A DNA stretch of 64,000 nt, from NCBI GenBank assembly GCA_902623305.1, contig CACNTB010000003.1, positions 1 to 64,000 of the forward strand. The letters run 5' to 3'. Position numbers and translations under genes: made by a program. The DNA is from an uncultured Pelagibacteraceae bacterium. GTDB lineage: Bacteria; Pseudomonadota; Alphaproteobacteria; Pelagibacterales; Pelagibacteraceae. Positions 10,541 to 22,705 of the stretch are shown piece after piece. Positions within the stretch are counted from its first letter, which is position 1. Each line of letters opens with the position of its first letter. The notes below the pieces were generated by a model. It was given only the letters and a program-made list of their open reading frames with translations. It did not search any database and was not told the DNA's origin.

Positions 10541-11011
10541 TTACCACCTAAAATGAGCAAATGCCTTATTAGACTCTGCCATTTTATGTACATCCTCTTT
10601 TTTTTTAACAGCAGCACCCTTTTTTTCATAAGCATCATAAAGCTCATTAAAAATTTTATCTGCCATGTGTTTATCTTTTCTTTTTCTTGCTGACTCAACT
10701 AACCATCTGATAGCTAAAGCTTGTGCTCTTTTACTTTTTACCTCAACAGGAACTTGATAAGTCGCACCACCAACTCTTCTAGATCTAACTTCTACAGTTG
10801 GTTTGATATTGTTAATTGCTTCATTGAAAATATTAATTGGTTCATCTTTTGTTTTTTTCTTAATTTTATCTATTGCGTCATAAACTATTTTAGCAGCAAT
10901 GCCTCTTTTACCATCATACATGATGTTGTTGATTAATTTTGGAATAATAGTTGATTTAAATTTTGGATCTGGAACAACATTTTTTTTAGGTTGAGTTTTT
11001 TTTCTAGACAT
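10541..11011 (-). CDS. rpsG: 30S ribosomal protein S7
   Basis: S7 nucleates assembly of the 30S head. The 156-residue product has PDPKFKSTIIPKLINNIMYDGKR near the start (read as one motif from residue 15), then PTVEVRSRRVGGATYQVPVEV, and ends MAESNKAFAHFRW. These match proteobacterial S7. It overlaps rpsL by one base. A reading frame on the opposite strand inside it is a shadow. Confidence 0.97.
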   Translation of the reverse strand: MSRKKTQPKKNVVPDPKFKSTIIPKLINNIMYDGKRGIAAKIVYDAIDKIKKKTKDEPINIFNEAINNIKPTVEVRSRRVGGATYQVPVEVKSKRAQALAIRWLVESARKRKDKHMADKIFNELYDAYEKKGAAVKKKEDVHKMAESNKAFAHFRW

Positions 11012-11382
11012 TATTTACCTTTTTTTGTTCCGTATAAAGATCTTCTTTTTTTTCTGTTTGCAACACCTTGAGTATCTAGATTACCTCTTAGAATATGATA
11101 ACGAACACCTGGTAAATCTTTTACCCTACCACCTCTAATTAGTACTACAGAGTGTTCTTGAAGATTGTGACCTTCACCAGGAATATAAGCTGTAACTTCA
11201 AATCCATTTGATAACCTCACTCTAGCAACTTTTCTTAATGCAGAGTTTGGTTTTTTAGGAGTTGTTGTATAAACTTTAACACAAACACCTCTCTTTAAAG
11301 GTTGTTTTTGTAAAGCAGGAACTTTGTTCCTCGTAACTTGTTTAACTCTTTTTTTTCTTAACAACTGATTAATAGTTGGCAT
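11011..11382 (-). CDS. rpsL: 30S ribosomal protein S12
   Basis: S12 controls decoding accuracy and is the streptomycin target. The frame is open to 11481, but the family N-terminus [12 protein letters not shown] begins at 11382, so that ATG is the start (123 residues). [20 protein letters not shown] and [17 protein letters not shown] are intact, with lysines at the positions that mutate in streptomycin-resistant strains. A 170-bp spacer separates it from rpoC, the longest gap in this cluster. Confidence 0.97.
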   Translation of the reverse strand: MPTINQLLRKKRVKQVTRNKVPALQKQPLKRGVCVKVYTTTPKKPNSALRKVARVRLSNGFEVTAYIPGEGHNLQEHSVVLIRGGRVKDLPGVRYHILRGNLDTQGVANRKKRRSLYGTKKGK

Positions 11383-11453
11383 AAAATTATTTAAAAAATT
11401 AATTAATTTATTTTTAGATGAAAATAACTGACAGGTTACTTTGTGGCAGCGTT

Positions 11454-11473
11454 TAGTACTGTTAGAAGTACTA
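11454..11473 (-). promoter_or_regulatory. Perfect hairpin in the rpoC-rpsL spacer
   Basis: A 7-bp perfect inverted repeat (TAGTACT / AGTACTA) with a 6-base loop lies in the 170-bp gap between rpoC and rpsL. No run of T follows it on the minus strand, so it does not look like a simple intrinsic terminator. It could be a processing or attenuation site, or chance in AT-rich DNA. The gap is long enough to hold the promoter of the rpsL-rplO run. Confidence 0.35.
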
Positions 11474-11552
11474 CATTCCAACCAAAAACATCGCCAAATT
11501 ACTTATTAATGGCTCTTTGTCAAACTAAAACTTCAATTTTTAAGGGATTTTT

Positions 11553-14500
11553 TTACTGATTTGCCTGTGTTTCTTCAGCTTCTGAAACCTCTATTTTTTC
11601 CTGCTCAGCTAAGAAATTATTATCATCCTCTAGAGCTTTATTGTTCCATCTATTTTTAATATTCCCAGTACCCGCAGGAACTAATCTTCCAACAATTACG
11701 TTCTCTTTTAAGCCGTTTAATGGATCAATTTTTCCTTTAATTGCAGCATCTGTTAGTACCCTTGTTGTTTCTTGAAAAGAGGCTGCAGATATAAAAGACT
11801 CAGTTTGAAGTGAAGCTTTAGTGATACCCATTAAAACCCTTTCACCAACAGCTGGAGTTTTTCCCTCTGCAACTAATTTTTCATTAGTATTATCAAACTT
11901 AATCCTATCGACCACTTCGCCAGGTAAATAACTTGAGTCGCCAGATACTTTAACTTCAACTTTTTTAAGCATTTGTCTTAAAATAGTTTCGATATGCTTA
12001 TCGTTTATTATTACACCTTGTAATCTATAAACCTCTTGAACTTGGTTAACAAAATATTCTGTTAATTCTTTGATTCCTAAAATTCGTAAAATATCATGCG
12101 GTAATGGTTGGCCATCTAAAAGATATTCTCCTTTTTGAATTTTTTCACCAGGATTAAAATTAATGTGTTTACCTTTTGGAATTAAATAATTTGAAGGTTC
12201 AGATCCATCATCAGGAACAATTGATACTCTTTGTTTACCTCTTACCTCTTTACCAAAAACAACGCTACCATCATTTTCAGCAATAATTGCACTATCTTTA
12301 GCTTTTCTAGCTTCAAATAACTCGGCAACTCTTGGAAGTCCTCCGGTAATATCTTTTGTTTTTGTTGTTTCCTTAGGTAATCTTGCAATTACGTCACCTG
12401 CATAAACTTTTTGACCATCTTTAATTGATAAAATTGAATCTGGTACTAAATAATATCTAGCTTCATTATCATCAGCTTTTTTAATGACGTTTCCTTTTTC
12501 ATCTCTAAGGGTAATTCTAGGTTTTAAATCAGTACTTTTTGATTGACCTCTCCAATCAATTACTGACTTAGAGGAAATTCCTGTTGCATCGTCGGTAGTT
12601 TCTTGTATTGACACACCATCTATTAAATCTACATAACTAGCGGTACCACTTTTCTCTGCTATGACTGGAGTTGTGTAAGGATCCCATTCACAAATTTTAG
12701 TATTTGCTTTTACCTTGTCTCCATTATTAAAAAATAGTCTCGATCCATAAGCAACTTTATAAACTGCTATCTGAACTCCTTTATCATCTTCTATAGAAAG
12801 TTGAGTGTTTCTTCCCATAACAATCAAATTCTTTTTAGAGTCCTCTAAAATATTTGAGTTTATTATTTTTAATGTCCCTTCACTTTTAGTAACTATTTGA
12901 GAATCTTGTTTTACAGAAGCTGTTCCTCCTACGTGGAACGTTCTCATTGTTAGCTGTGTTCCTGGTTCTCCAATTGATTGAGCAGATATCATTCCTATAG
13001 CTTCTCCAACATGAACCATCTTGCCTCTTGATAAATCTCGTCCATAACAAGTAGCACAAACACCTTCCTTTGAACTACATGTCATTACTGAATAAACTTT
13101 TATTGATTTAACACCTGCAGCATCAATTTTATCACATCCTGCCTCATCAATCATTTCAGATTTTTTGATAATTATTTCTCCTGATAAAGGGTTTTTAACT
13201 TCTGCTGCCGTAACTCTTCCTAATGCTCTTTCAGATAAACTAACAACAACATTACCACCCTCTAAAATTTCAGACAGTTCAATAAATCCAGGATTATCAC
13301 ATTTAACTTTGGTTATTGTTAAGTCTTGAGCAACATCACATAGTCTTCTTGTTAAATATCCTGAACTAGCTGTTTTAAGAGCTGTATCTGCTAATCCTTT
13401 TCTAGCTCCGTGAGTTGAATTAAAGTACTCTAAAGCAGTTAATCCCTCTTTAAAGTTTGAAATAATCGGACTTTCAATGATTTCTCCTGAAGGCTTAGCA
13501 ATCAGACCTCTCATACCAGCTAATTGTTTCATTTGAGCAGCAGATCCTCTAGCACCGCTGTCAGCCATCATAAACACTGAATTTATTTTTAATCCTTCAT
13601 CAGTTTTTTCTGTAGCTGAGATTCCCTTCATCATTTCTCCAGCAACTTTATCTGTACACTTAGACCAAGCATCAACAACTTTATTGTATTTTTCACCTCT
13701 TGTAATTAAACCCTCAGCATATTGAGTTTCATAATCAGCAATTAGTTTCTTTGTATCGTCAATTAATTGAGTTTTATTTGCAGGAATTACAAGATCATCT
13801 TTTCCAAATGAAATTCCTGCTTTAAACGCATGTTTAAATCCTAAATCTTTAAGTTTATCACAGAAAATCACAGTTGTTTTTTGACCACAAAATCTAAATA
13901 CAACATCAATTATTTCTGAAACTACTTTTTTAGGTAACAACCTATCTACTAATGAAAACTTGATGCTACTATTCTTAGGTAATAAATTTGCCAATAAAAA
14001 TCTTCCAGCTGTAGAAGTGTATTTTTCTATTTTCCTGTTCCCTTGCTCATCTACAGTCTCATATCTTGAAATAATAGTGCTATGTACATTAATTTGGCCA
14101 GATGATAATGCAAATTCAATTTGATCTGAATTTGTAAAGTAACCTGCTGGTTTATCAGATATAGGTTCTTGCGACAGATAATAAATTCCTAAAATCATAT
14201 CCTGACTTGGAACGATAATTGGTTTACCATTTGATGGGGAAAGAATATTATTTGTAGATAGCATTAAAATTCTTGCCTCTAATTGTGCCTCTAAACTTAA
14301 TGGCACGTGAACTGCCATTTGGTCACCATCAAAGTCAGCATTAAATGCTGCACAAGTTAAAGGATGTAATTCAATTGCATCTCCTTCAATTAATTTTGGC
14401 TCAAATGCTTGAACTCCAAGTCTATGAAGTGTTGGAGCTCTATTTAAAAGAACAGGATGCTCTCTAACAATTAATTCTAAAGCATCCCAAACTGCATTTG

Positions 14501-15725
14501 TCTCTTTTTCAACTAATTTTTTAGCTTGTTTGATAGTTGATGCTAAACCTAATTTATTTAATCTTGCATATAAAAATGGTTTAAATAATTCTAAAGCCAT
14601 TTTTTTGGGTAAACCACACTCATGTAGTTTTAAATCTGGACCTACAACGATTACTGATCTTCCCGAATAATCAACTCTTTTACCTAGTAGATTTTGTCTA
14701 AATCTTCCTTGCTTACCTTTTAACATTTCAGCAAGTGATTTAAGTGGTCTCTTACCTGTACCTGTAATTACTCTACCTCTTCTTCCGTTATCAAAAAGAG
14801 CATCAACAGACTCTTGAAGCATTCTTTTTTCATTTCTTACTATAATATCAGGAGCTTTCAGATCCATTAACCTTTTTAATCTATTGTTTCTGTTAATTAC
14901 TCGTCTGTATAAATCGTTAAGATCTGAAGTGGCAAATCTTCCACCGTCTAAAGGAACTAATGGTCTTAATTCAGGTGGTATAACTGGTACAACAGTCATA
15001 ATCATCCACTCAGGTTTTTGACCTGTTTCAATAAATGACTCAATTAATTTTAATCTTTTAATTGCTCTTTCTTCGTTTACTTTAGATTTAGTTTCTTTAA
15101 TAAAGCTAATAAGATTTTTTCTCTCCAATTCTAAATCTAAATTTTTTAGCATCTCAAGAACAGCTTCTGCTCCGATTCCCGCTGTGAAGCTCTCTTCACC
15201 AAATTCGTCTTGATATTTTGCTAGTTCTTCCTCATTTAGAAGTTGATTTTTTTGTAAACCAGTTAAACCTGGCTCTATTACTATAAAGTTTTCAAAATAA
15301 AGAACTCTCTCAATTTCCTTCAACTTCATGTCTACTGCTAATGCAATTCTGCTTGGAAGAGATTTTAAAAACCAAATATGTGCTACCGGTGTAGCAAGAT
15401 TAATATGGCCCATTCTCTCTCTTCTTACATTTGATTTTGTTACTTCAACACCACATTTCTCACAAATAATTCCTCTAAATTTCATTCGTTTATACTTACC
15501 GCATAAACATTCATAATCTTTTATTGGTCCAAAAATTCTTGCACAAAATAAACCATCTTTTTCAGGTCTAAATGTTCTATAATTTATTGTTTCGGGCTTT
15601 TTAATTTCACCGAATGTCCAAGATTTAATTTTCTCTGGGCTAGCAAGTGAAATTTTAATACTATTAAAATTTTGAGCTTCTGAAATTTCACTGCCCTTAA
15701 ATAAATCTGTTAATTCTTTTTTCAT
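11553..15725 (-). CDS. rpoC: RNA polymerase subunit beta'
   Basis: The 1390-residue protein is the catalytic beta' subunit. It contains the first zinc site [20 protein letters not shown] near residue 75 and the absolutely conserved active-site loop [16 protein letters not shown]. The second zinc cluster ([20 protein letters not shown]) lies in the central region, and the trigger-loop region has [16 protein letters not shown]. Length is typical for alphaproteobacteria. It overlaps rpoB by one base (TAATG). Confidence 0.98.
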   Translation of the reverse strand: MKKELTDLFKGSEISEAQNFNSIKISLASPEKIKSWTFGEIKKPETINYRTFRPEKDGLFCARIFGPIKDYECLCGKYKRMKFRGIICEKCGVEVTKSNVRRERMGHINLATPVAHIWFLKSLPSRIALAVDMKLKEIERVLYFENFIVIEPGLTGLQKNQLLNEEELAKYQDEFGEESFTAGIGAEAVLEMLKNLDLELERKNLISFIKETKSKVNEERAIKRLKLIESFIETGQKPEWMIMTVVPVIPPELRPLVPLDGGRFATSDLNDLYRRVINRNNRLKRLMDLKAPDIIVRNEKRMLQESVDALFDNGRRGRVITGTGKRPLKSLAEMLKGKQGRFRQNLLGKRVDYSGRSVIVVGPDLKLHECGLPKKMALELFKPFLYARLNKLGLASTIKQAKKLVEKETNAVWDALELIVREHPVLLNRAPTLHRLGVQAFEPKLIEGDAIELHPLTCAAFNADFDGDQMAVHVPLSLEAQLEARILMLSTNNILSPSNGKPIIVPSQDMILGIYYLSQEPISDKPAGYFTNSDQIEFALSSGQINVHSTIISRYETVDEQGNRKIEKYTSTAGRFLLANLLPKNSSIKFSLVDRLLPKKVVSEIIDVVFRFCGQKTTVIFCDKLKDLGFKHAFKAGISFGKDDLVIPANKTQLIDDTKKLIADYETQYAEGLITRGEKYNKVVDAWSKCTDKVAGEMMKGISATEKTDEGLKINSVFMMADSGARGSAAQMKQLAGMRGLIAKPSGEIIESPIISNFKEGLTALEYFNSTHGARKGLADTALKTASSGYLTRRLCDVAQDLTITKVKCDNPGFIELSEILEGGNVVVSLSERALGRVTAAEVKNPLSGEIIIKKSEMIDEAGCDKIDAAGVKSIKVYSVMTCSSKEGVCATCYGRDLSRGKMVHVGEAIGMISAQSIGEPGTQLTMRTFHVGGTASVKQDSQIVTKSEGTLKIINSNILEDSKKNLIVMGRNTQLSIEDDKGVQIAVYKVAYGSRLFFNNGDKVKANTKICEWDPYTTPVIAEKSGTASYVDLIDGVSIQETTDDATGISSKSVIDWRGQSKSTDLKPRITLRDEKGNVIKKADDNEARYYLVPDSILSIKDGQKVYAGDVIARLPKETTKTKDITGGLPRVAELFEARKAKDSAIIAENDGSVVFGKEVRGKQRVSIVPDDGSEPSNYLIPKGKHINFNPGEKIQKGEYLLDGQPLPHDILRILGIKELTEYFVNQVQEVYRLQGVIINDKHIETILRQMLKKVEVKVSGDSSYLPGEVVDRIKFDNTNEKLVAEGKTPAVGERVLMGITKASLQTESFISAASFQETTRVLTDAAIKGKIDPLNGLKENVIVGRLVPAGTGNIKNRWNNKALEDDNNFLAEQEKIEVSEAEETQANQ

Positions 15726-18700
15726 TAATTAAGCTCCACATTTAATGCTAATGATTTAATCTCTTTAACTAAAACGTTAAATGATTCTGGTATTCCAGAC
15801 TCAAAGTTTTCTTCACCTTTAACTATAGTTTCGTAAACTTTAACTCTTCCTGCAACGTCATCAGATTTAACAGTTAAAATTTCCTGCAATGTATATGATG
15901 CACCATATGCTTCAAGTGCCCACACTTCCATTTCACCAAATCTTTGACCACCTAGTTGGGCTTTACCACCAAGTGGTTGTTGTGTAACTAAACTGTAAGG
16001 TCCAGTAGATCTTGCATGAATTTTATCTTCAACTAAATGATGAAGTTTTAACATGTAGATTATTCCAACAGTAACTGGTCTATCAAATTTTTCTCCTGTT
16101 CTTCCATCCCATAAGTAAGTTTGTCCAGATCCTGGTAAGTTTGCTAGTTGAAGCATCTCTGTAACATTTTTTTCTTTAGCACCATCAAAAACAGGCGTTG
16201 AGATAGCTATACCATTTTGTAAATTTTCACAAAGATCTTTGAATTCACTCTTGCTTAACTTGTCGACCTTTTCATTAAAAATTTCTTCTCCATAAACTGA
16301 TTTTAAGAATTTTTCGATCTTTTCTGTTTTCTCAATTTTTTTATTATTTTCGTTTACTAAATTTTTAACCTGTTCACCAAATTCTTTACACGCCCAACCC
16401 AAATGTGTCTCTAAAATTTGTCCTACGTTCATCCTGCTTGGGACACCAAGAGGGTTTAACACAATATCCACTGGTCTACCGTCTTCTCTATATGGCATGT
16501 CTTCAACAGGTACAATTTTACTTACAACTCCTTTGTTTCCGTGTCTTCCAGACATTTTATCACCAGGTCTTAATCTTCTTTTTATAGCAACGAAAACCTT
16601 TACCATCTTCATAACACTAGGTAATAAATCGTCACCACTTCTAATTTTTAAAACTTTATCTTCAAATCTTTCTGTTATGTCTTGTTTCGCTTTATTATAT
16701 TGATCTTTTAATTGAGCCAATGTTGCTTCGTCATTTACATTTCCTACTGTGATTTTAAATACATCATTAATTGATAATTTATTTATTGTATCAAAATCTA
16801 AATTGGTTCCTTCGGATAAATCTTTAACTTTTTTAGTTAAAGATGATCCTGACAGGAATTGTGAAGCTCTTTGTTTTATGCTTCTTTCTAATATTTCTTC
16901 CTCAACAATTTTATCTTGTTGAACTTGTTCAATTTCAGCTCTTTCTATAGTTATTGATCTTTCGTCTTTATCAATTCCATGTCTGTTGAATACTCTTACA
17001 TCAACCACAGTACCACTTGATCCTCTAGACATTCTTAAAGATGTATCGGTTACATCAATAGCTTTTTCTCCAAATATTGATCTTAATAATTTTTCTTCAG
17101 GGCCAGAAGCTGAGTCTCCTTTTGGAGTAACTTTACCAACTAAAATATCTCCAGCATTAACCTCCGCACCGATATAAACTATTCCTGACTCATCAAGGTT
17201 TTTTAAAGCTTCTTCGTTTACATTTGGTATATCTCTTGTGATTTCTTCTTCACCAAGCTTTGTATCTCTCGCCATTATTTCGTATTCAACAATATGAACA
17301 GATGTGAATACATCATCTGTAACACACCTTTCTGAAATTAAGATTGAGTCTTCAAAATTATAACCTTGCCACGGCATAAATGCGACAGTAACATTTTTCC
17401 CTAAAGCAAGTTCACCTAATTTTGTTGAAGGACCATCGGCAATAATATCTCCAGATTTAACTTTATCACCAACTCTAACTAGTGGTTTTTGATTTATACA
17501 AGTGTTTTGGTTTGATCTTTTAAATTTTTGAAGGTTATATATATCTACACCAGACTTACTAAAATCTGTTTCCTCAGTAACTTTTATAACAATTCTTTTA
17601 CCGTCTATTTTATCAACAATTCCATCACGTTTAGCAACAATTGTTACACCAGAATCTAAAGCAACATCACTTTCAATTCCTGTACCAACTAGTGGTGACT
17701 CAGGTTTTAATAATGGAACGGCTTGCCTCATCATGTTTGATCCCATTAAAGCTCTGTTTGCATCATCATTTTCTAAGAATGGAATTAATGAAGCTGCAAC
17801 TGAAACTAATTGTTTTGGTGATACGTCGATGTAATCAATTGAGTCAGGTTTTGCTAAAAGAAAGTTTAGATTCTGTCTGCAAGAAACTAGCTCTTCAGTA
17901 ATTTTTCCGTTTTTATCAAGTTTTGTGTTTGCTTGAGCAATAGTGAATTTTGTCTCTTCCATTGCTGATAAATATTCAACTTTATCTTGAACTACACCGT
18001 CTTTTACTTTTTTGTATGGGCTTTCAATAAAACCATACTTATTAATTTTTGCGTATGTAGATAAACTATTGATTAAACCTATATTTGGACCCTCTGGTGT
18101 CTCAATTGGACAAATTCTTCCATAGTGAGTTGGATGTACGTCTCTAACTTCAAAGCCTGCTCTTTCTCTTGTTAAACCACCCGGACCTAACGCTGAAACT
18201 CTTCTTTTGTGAGTAATTTCTGACAATGGATTTGTTTGATCCATAAATTGAGATAGTTGTGAACTTGCAAAAAAATCTTTCAATGAAACTGTTAATGGTT
18301 TTGCATTAATTAGATCCTGTGGCATTGCTGACTCAACATCTAAGGTTGTCATTTTTTCTTTAATAGCTCGTTCCATTCTGTAAACACCAATTCTAGCCTG
18401 GTTCTCAACCAACTCACCTACAGAACGTACTCTTCTATTTCCTAAGTGATCTATGTCATCAACATCGTCTTTACCATCACGTAAATCCAACATTTTTTGA
18501 ATAATAGCAATGATATCGTCATTTCTTAATATTGTTATTTTATCAGAACATTCTTGGTTTAATCTTGAGTTCATTTTGACTCTTCCAACATCAGACAAAT
18601 CATATCTGTCTGAGCTAAAGAAAAGATTATTAAATATTTGAGTTGCTATCTCTATAGTTGGTGGCTCACCAGGTCTTAACATTTTATAGATTTCCGTGAT

Positions 18701-19813
18701 TGCATCATCTTTAGTATTATTTTTATCAGCTAAAATAGTTGTAAGTAGGTAAGGTCCTTTATTTATTGAGTTTGTGACAGAAATTTGTAGTGTGTGGATA
18801 TTTGCATCTAAAATTTGTTGAATAATTGTATCATTTAATTCAGTCCCAATTTTAAATACACCATCCTCATCTTCATTTACTTTGACATCTCTGTGTAAAA
18901 ATTTACCAAACAAAGACTCTCTAGAAACTAATATGTCCTTCAAACCATCATTAGCTAATTTTTTTGCATTTAAAAAATTAATTTTGTCACCTAATTTAAT
19001 AACTACTTCACCAGTCTTTGCATCAATTACTTCTTCTGAAAAATTTTTAGCCTTGTAGTTTTCAGGATTAAATTTAGTTTTCCATTTTTCTGTTTTTGGA
19101 TCAAAATAATATTGTTCACTTTCATAAAACTCATCTACTATTTCTGATTTTGTATAACCTAAAGCTAATAACAAAGTAGATGAAAAAATTTTCTTCTTTC
19201 TGTCAATTTTAAAATATAGAAAATCTTTAACATCATACTCAAAATCTAACCAAGAACCTCTATTAGGTATTACTCTGCAATTAAATAAAAGTTTGCCGCT
19301 TGCATGAGTTTTTCCTTTATCATGATCAAAAAATACTCCTGGACTTCTATGCATTTGGTTTACTACAACTCTTTGAACACCGTTAGTTATAAAAGTTCCA
19401 CTATTAGTCATCATAGGAACTTCACCCATATAAACTTCTTGCTCTTTAGCTGATAAAATATCTTTTGTATTATTTTCTTGATCAATTTCGTAAACTACTA
19501 ATCTTAAAGTACACTTAAGGGCTGATGAATATGTAAGGCCTCTTGTTATGCACTCTTCTACATCAAATTTCGGTTTTTCTAATCTGTATGAAACATACTC
19601 TAAAGTTGCTTTATCATTTAAATCTTCAATTGGAAAAATACTCTTGAATACTCTATCGAAACCTTTAGTAAGTTCAGCTGCTGCAACATTAAATTCTGTT
19701 AATTCTTTGTAAGAATTTTTTTGGACTTCTATTAGATTAGGTATAGATAAACTTTCTTTTAGTTTACCAAAACTTTTTCTAATATTTTTCTTTTCAGTAA
19801 AAGATAATTGCAT
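15725..19813 (-). CDS. rpoB: RNA polymerase subunit beta
   Basis: The 1362-residue beta subunit forms the active-site cleft with RpoC. The rifampicin pocket reads [31 protein letters not shown] with sensitive-type residues. Further landmarks are [27 protein letters not shown] and [13 protein letters not shown]. The start [16 protein letters not shown] fits alphaproteobacterial RpoB. A 58-bp gap carrying a perfect hairpin separates it from rplL. Confidence 0.98.
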   Translation of the reverse strand: MQLSFTEKKNIRKSFGKLKESLSIPNLIEVQKNSYKELTEFNVAAAELTKGFDRVFKSIFPIEDLNDKATLEYVSYRLEKPKFDVEECITRGLTYSSALKCTLRLVVYEIDQENNTKDILSAKEQEVYMGEVPMMTNSGTFITNGVQRVVVNQMHRSPGVFFDHDKGKTHASGKLLFNCRVIPNRGSWLDFEYDVKDFLYFKIDRKKKIFSSTLLLALGYTKSEIVDEFYESEQYYFDPKTEKWKTKFNPENYKAKNFSEEVIDAKTGEVVIKLGDKINFLNAKKLANDGLKDILVSRESLFGKFLHRDVKVNEDEDGVFKIGTELNDTIIQQILDANIHTLQISVTNSINKGPYLLTTILADKNNTKDDAITEIYKMLRPGEPPTIEIATQIFNNLFFSSDRYDLSDVGRVKMNSRLNQECSDKITILRNDDIIAIIQKMLDLRDGKDDVDDIDHLGNRRVRSVGELVENQARIGVYRMERAIKEKMTTLDVESAMPQDLINAKPLTVSLKDFFASSQLSQFMDQTNPLSEITHKRRVSALGPGGLTRERAGFEVRDVHPTHYGRICPIETPEGPNIGLINSLSTYAKINKYGFIESPYKKVKDGVVQDKVEYLSAMEETKFTIAQANTKLDKNGKITEELVSCRQNLNFLLAKPDSIDYIDVSPKQLVSVAASLIPFLENDDANRALMGSNMMRQAVPLLKPESPLVGTGIESDVALDSGVTIVAKRDGIVDKIDGKRIVIKVTEETDFSKSGVDIYNLQKFKRSNQNTCINQKPLVRVGDKVKSGDIIADGPSTKLGELALGKNVTVAFMPWQGYNFEDSILISERCVTDDVFTSVHIVEYEIMARDTKLGEEEITRDIPNVNEEALKNLDESGIVYIGAEVNAGDILVGKVTPKGDSASGPEEKLLRSIFGEKAIDVTDTSLRMSRGSSGTVVDVRVFNRHGIDKDERSITIERAEIEQVQQDKIVEEEILERSIKQRASQFLSGSSLTKKVKDLSEGTNLDFDTINKLSINDVFKITVGNVNDEATLAQLKDQYNKAKQDITERFEDKVLKIRSGDDLLPSVMKMVKVFVAIKRRLRPGDKMSGRHGNKGVVSKIVPVEDMPYREDGRPVDIVLNPLGVPSRMNVGQILETHLGWACKEFGEQVKNLVNENNKKIEKTEKIEKFLKSVYGEEIFNEKVDKLSKSEFKDLCENLQNGIAISTPVFDGAKEKNVTEMLQLANLPGSGQTYLWDGRTGEKFDRPVTVGIIYMLKLHHLVEDKIHARSTGPYSLVTQQPLGGKAQLGGQRFGEMEVWALEAYGASYTLQEILTVKSDDVAGRVKVYETIVKGEENFESGIPESFNVLVKEIKSLALNVELN

Positions 19814-19824
19814 CTATGTTTATA

Positions 19825-19854
19825 AATACTGATCAAAAAAATAATCAGTATTTG
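19825..19854 (-). promoter_or_regulatory. Perfect hairpin between rplL and rpoB (candidate attenuator or processing site)
   Basis: AAATACTGAT at 19825-19834 is exactly complementary to ATCAGTATTT at 19845-19854, with a 10-base A/T loop. It fills the only spacer between rplL and rpoB. In E. coli the same spacer carries a partial terminator and an RNase III site that set the ratio of ribosomal protein to polymerase. The position and perfection of the stem suggest the same role, which is inferred. No strong T tract follows. Confidence 0.55.
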
Positions 19855-19871
19855 AATTCTTTCTATTTAAT

Positions 19872-20237
19872 TTATTTAAGTTCTACTTTAGCACCAGCAG
19901 CTTCTAATTTAGCTTTGATCTCTTCAGCATCTTTTTTATTCACACCAGATTTAACTTCTTTTGGTGCTCCTTCTACAAGATCTTTAGCTTCTTTTAAACC
20001 TAACGAAGTAGCTGCTCTTACTTCTTTGATAACATTAATTTTTTTATCACCTGCAGAAACTAACATGATTGTAAAATCATCTTTATCTTCTGCTGGAGCC
20101 GCACCACCTGCTGCTGCTGGAGCTGCTGCTGCCATTGGAGTTACACCCCATTTTTCTTCTAGTTGTTTTGAAAGTTCAGCTGCCTCTGCAACAGTCAAAC
20201 TTGATAAGTCTTCAATAATTTTGTTTAGGTCAGGCAT
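19872..20237 (-). CDS. rplL: 50S ribosomal protein L7/L12
   Basis: L7/L12 is the multi-copy stalk protein that recruits translation GTPases. The 121-residue product has the N-terminal dimerisation domain ([19 protein letters not shown]) and an alanine/proline/glycine hinge at about residues 35-50. The C-terminal factor-binding domain has [21 protein letters not shown]. It is 5 bp after rplJ. Confidence 0.97.
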   Translation of the reverse strand: MPDLNKIIEDLSSLTVAEAAELSKQLEEKWGVTPMAAAAPAAAGGAAPAEDKDDFTIMLVSAGDKKINVIKEVRAATSLGLKEAKDLVEGAPKEVKSGVNKKDAEEIKAKLEAAGAKVELK

Positions 20238-20242
20238 ATTTA

Positions 20243-20764
20243 TTACTCTTTGGGTTGTGTTTCAGAATTTTCTGCCGTCAAACTACTCATTTTTTCTGAA
20301 TGTGCAAGCAAAATACTGATTAATTTAGATGCAGAAGCGTTCAAAATACCAACAATATTGGCTCTTGCTTCATCTAAAGTTGGTAAACTAGCTACATTAT
20401 GGACACCGGCCTGATCTAAGACCTCGTTATCCATAATCCCGCCAATTAATTTTAAGTTTTCGTTATCTTTTGCAAATTTTGAAAGAATCCTTGCAGACAT
20501 TATAGCATCTTCACCAAATGCAACTGCTGTAGGGCCAGTAAATAAATTTGATAAATCTTTGCATTTTGTTTTTTCTAAAGCTAGTTTTGTAATTCTATTT
20601 TTTGTGATTTTAAAAATAATACCATGTTCTCTCATTTTCGATCTCAATTCATCTAATTGAGTCATGGTTAAACCTTGGTAATGTGTAACCATAACAGCTT
20701 TGCTGTTTTCAAACTTACTAGTCATTTCTTCAATATAATTTTTCTTTTGTTCTTTGTTCATCAT
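20243..20764 (-). CDS. rplJ: 50S ribosomal protein L10
   Basis: L10 is the base of the ribosomal stalk and binds L7/L12 dimers through its C-terminal helix. The 173-residue product shows [21 protein letters not shown] and [12 protein letters not shown] in the rRNA-binding domain, followed by [10 protein letters not shown]. It starts 2 bp after rplA. In enterobacteria L10 represses its own mRNA; no such leader can be placed here. Confidence 0.95.
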   Translation of the reverse strand: MMNKEQKKNYIEEMTSKFENSKAVMVTHYQGLTMTQLDELRSKMREHGIIFKITKNRITKLALEKTKCKDLSNLFTGPTAVAFGEDAIMSARILSKFAKDNENLKLIGGIMDNEVLDQAGVHNVASLPTLDEARANIVGILNASASKLISILLAHSEKMSSLTAENSETQPKE

Positions 20765-20766
20765 AA

Positions 20767-21456
20767 CTATATTGCTTTCCCTAATTTAACTTTATATGAA
20801 ACACCCATTGTTGATGTGGCATATACACTTCTTATTAAGTCACCTTTTAAAGTGTTATTTGATTTTTCTTTTTCTAAAGCATCTAAAATAGCATTATAGT
20901 TTTTTAGTAATTGATCATCACTAAAAGACTTCTTACCAATACTAACTCCTATGTTTCCATCTTTATCATTTCTAATTTCTACTTGACCAGATTTAGCGTT
21001 ACTTACAGCTTCTTTAATATTTTCAGAAACAGAACCAAGCTTAGGATTAGGCATTAAACCTTTTGGTCCTAAAACTTTTCCTAATTTAGAAAGTTTAATC
21101 ATCATCCCTGGTGTACAAATTAATTTTTCAAAATTTAATTCTCCACCTTTTATTCTTTCTACAAATTCATCACCACCTACGATATCTGCACCAGCATCTT
21201 TTGCATCTTTTGCTTTATTTTCCTCACAAACTACTGCAACTTTGACTTTCTTACCTGTTCCACCTGGTAAATTAATTACCGTTCTGATATTTACTTCATT
21301 TTTCTTTTGTTTATTATTTATTTGAAAACTTAAATCTAAAGACTCATCAAATTTGGTTGTGCAATTTTTCTTAAGTTCAGATAATAACTTTTCAATAGAC
21401 TCTGAACTTAAATCTTTAGTCTTTTCAGGTAATTTTTTATATCTTTTAGATGCCAT
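20767..21456 (-). CDS. rplA: 50S ribosomal protein L1
   Basis: L1 forms the mobile L1 stalk that guides the leaving tRNA. The 229-residue product has NLPGGTGKKVKVAVVCEENK, DAGADIVGGDEF and the signature LGKVLGPKGLMPNPKLGSVS, followed by GQVEIRNDKDGNIGVSIGK. Length agrees with the family. It overlaps rplK by one base. Confidence 0.97.
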   Translation of the reverse strand: MASKRYKKLPEKTKDLSSESIEKLLSELKKNCTTKFDESLDLSFQINNKQKKNEVNIRTVINLPGGTGKKVKVAVVCEENKAKDAKDAGADIVGGDEFVERIKGGELNFEKLICTPGMMIKLSKLGKVLGPKGLMPNPKLGSVSENIKEAVSNAKSGQVEIRNDKDGNIGVSIGKKSFSDDQLLKNYNAILDALEKEKSNNTLKGDLIRSVYATSTMGVSYKVKLGKAI

Positions 21457-21881
21457 TATTCTTTTACCTCAATACCCATTGATCTAGCTGATCCTGCAAT
21501 GATTTTTATAGCTTCTTCAATATCATGAGCATTTAAATCATTCATTTTTTCTTTTGCTATACTCTCTAATTGTTTTTTTGAAATTGAAGCAACAATATTT
21601 CTTCCAGGTTCTTTAGATCCACCTTTAAGTTTTACCGCTTCTTTAATATAAAAAGATGCTGGAGGAGATTTAATTTTAAAATCAAATTTTTTATCTTTAT
21701 ATACTGTAATTTCAACTGGAACAGGTTTACCTGCCATTGATTTAGTTTTATCGTTAAAAGCTTTACAAAACTCCATAATATTTACGCCACGTTGACCTAA
21801 TGCAGGACCGACAGGTGGAGCTGGATTAGCTTGACCGCCTTTGATTTGTAATTTTATAAATCCACTTATTTCTTTTGCCAT
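21456..21881 (-). CDS. rplK: 50S ribosomal protein L11
   Basis: L11 belongs to the GTPase-associated centre together with the L10 stalk. The 141-residue product begins with [34 protein letters not shown] and contains [22 protein letters not shown], both hallmarks. The length is the family standard. One-base overlaps tie it to nusG and rplA. Confidence 0.97.
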   Translation of the reverse strand: MAKEISGFIKLQIKGGQANPAPPVGPALGQRGVNIMEFCKAFNDKTKSMAGKPVPVEITVYKDKKFDFKIKSPPASFYIKEAVKLKGGSKEPGRNIVASISKKQLESIAKEKMNDLNAHDIEEAIKIIAGSARSMGIEVKE

Positions 21882-22411
21882 TAACTTACCTTCTCAACTT
21901 GATTATATTCTAAATCAACTGGTGTAGGACGACCAAATATAGAAACTGACACCTTAAGTCTAGCTTTTTCTTCATCAATTTCTTCGATCATTCCAGTAAA
22001 TGATGCAAAAGGACCATCTACAACCTGAACTTTTTCACCAATACTGTAATCTATACCTGATTTTGGTTGAGCAACACCATCTTTAATTTGACCTAAAATT
22101 TTCTCTACTTCTTTATCTGAAACTGGGACTGGAATACCTTTGGTACCTAAAAAACCACTAACCCTTTTTATGTTCTTGATCATGTGATAAATATTATTAT
22201 CCATCTCACTCTTAATTAAAACATATCCTGGAAAATATTTTTTTTTTCTTTGAATTCTTTTTCCTCTTTTAACTTCTGTAACATCGTGAGTTGGTACAAT
22301 AATTTCCTCAAATTTATCAGCAATTTTAGCTTTATCTGCTTCCTCTTTGATTAAGGCCGCAACTTTATTTTCAAAACTGGAATGAGATTGAACTATGTAC
22401 CAATTTTTCAT
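21881..22411 (-). CDS. nusG: Transcription termination/antitermination factor NusG
   Basis: NusG binds RNA polymerase and couples it to Rho or to the ribosome. The 176-residue product has the NGN domain ([20 protein letters not shown], then [15 protein letters not shown]). The C-terminal KOW domain follows ([22 protein letters not shown]). The secE-nusG-rplK-rplA order is canonical. Confidence 0.97.
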   Translation of the reverse strand: MKNWYIVQSHSSFENKVAALIKEEADKAKIADKFEEIIVPTHDVTEVKRGKRIQRKKKYFPGYVLIKSEMDNNIYHMIKNIKRVSGFLGTKGIPVPVSDKEVEKILGQIKDGVAQPKSGIDYSIGEKVQVVDGPFASFTGMIEEIDEEKARLKVSVSIFGRPTPVDLEYNQVEKVS

Positions 22412-22602
22412 TAAATACTCACTTTAAGTAAAAGTTCTAAGAATAATTTCAAAACCTGATCTAAAAGAAGGAAAAATAAAGACATAACGACAGCCATTAC
22501 AAATACCATTAAAGCACCTTGCAAAGTCTCTTTCCAGGTTGGCCAAGTAACTTTAAAAGCTTCTTGCTTAACTTCTTGTATAAATTTAATCGGGTTTCTC
22601 AT
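22411..22602 (-). CDS. secE: Preprotein translocase subunit SecE
   Basis: SecE clamps SecY in the inner-membrane translocon. The 63-residue product is the short single-span form. It has an amphipathic N-terminus with FIQEVKQEAFKVTWPTWKET, the family signature, then one transmembrane helix (LMVFVMAVVMSLFFLLLDQV). It overlaps nusG by one base and follows tRNA-Trp by 17 bp. Confidence 0.96.
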   Translation of the reverse strand: MRNPIKFIQEVKQEAFKVTWPTWKETLQGALMVFVMAVVMSLFFLLLDQVLKLFLELLLKVSI

Positions 22603-22619
22603 AATATCTTAGCTCATAT

Positions 22620-22695
22620 TGGCAGGAGCGGAGGGACTCGAACCCTCAGCCTCCGGTTTTGGAGACCGGCGCTCTACCAATTGAGCTACACTCCT
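22620..22695 (-). tRNA. tRNA-Trp (anticodon CCA)
   Basis: The reverse strand folds into a full 76-nt cloverleaf. The acceptor AGGAGTG pairs with CGCTCCT, the D arm is GCTCAATTGGTAGAGC, and the anticodon loop CTCCAAA gives CCA. The T arm is GAGGGTTCGAGTCCCTC and a genomic CCA end is present. It lies between tuf and secE, as in many proteobacteria. Confidence 0.97.
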
Positions 22696-22705
22696 ATTTA
22701 TAGAG

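Noticed and set aside
11383..11481. N-terminal extension of S12 to 11481
   Set aside because: The additional 33 codons have no family counterpart; [10 protein letters not shown] is the universal start.
15328..15516. Opposite-strand reading frames within rpoC, rpoB, fusA, cimA, purL and others
   Set aside because: They lie inside well-recognised genes, have no family motifs or ribosome-binding sites, and follow from the AT-rich codon usage.
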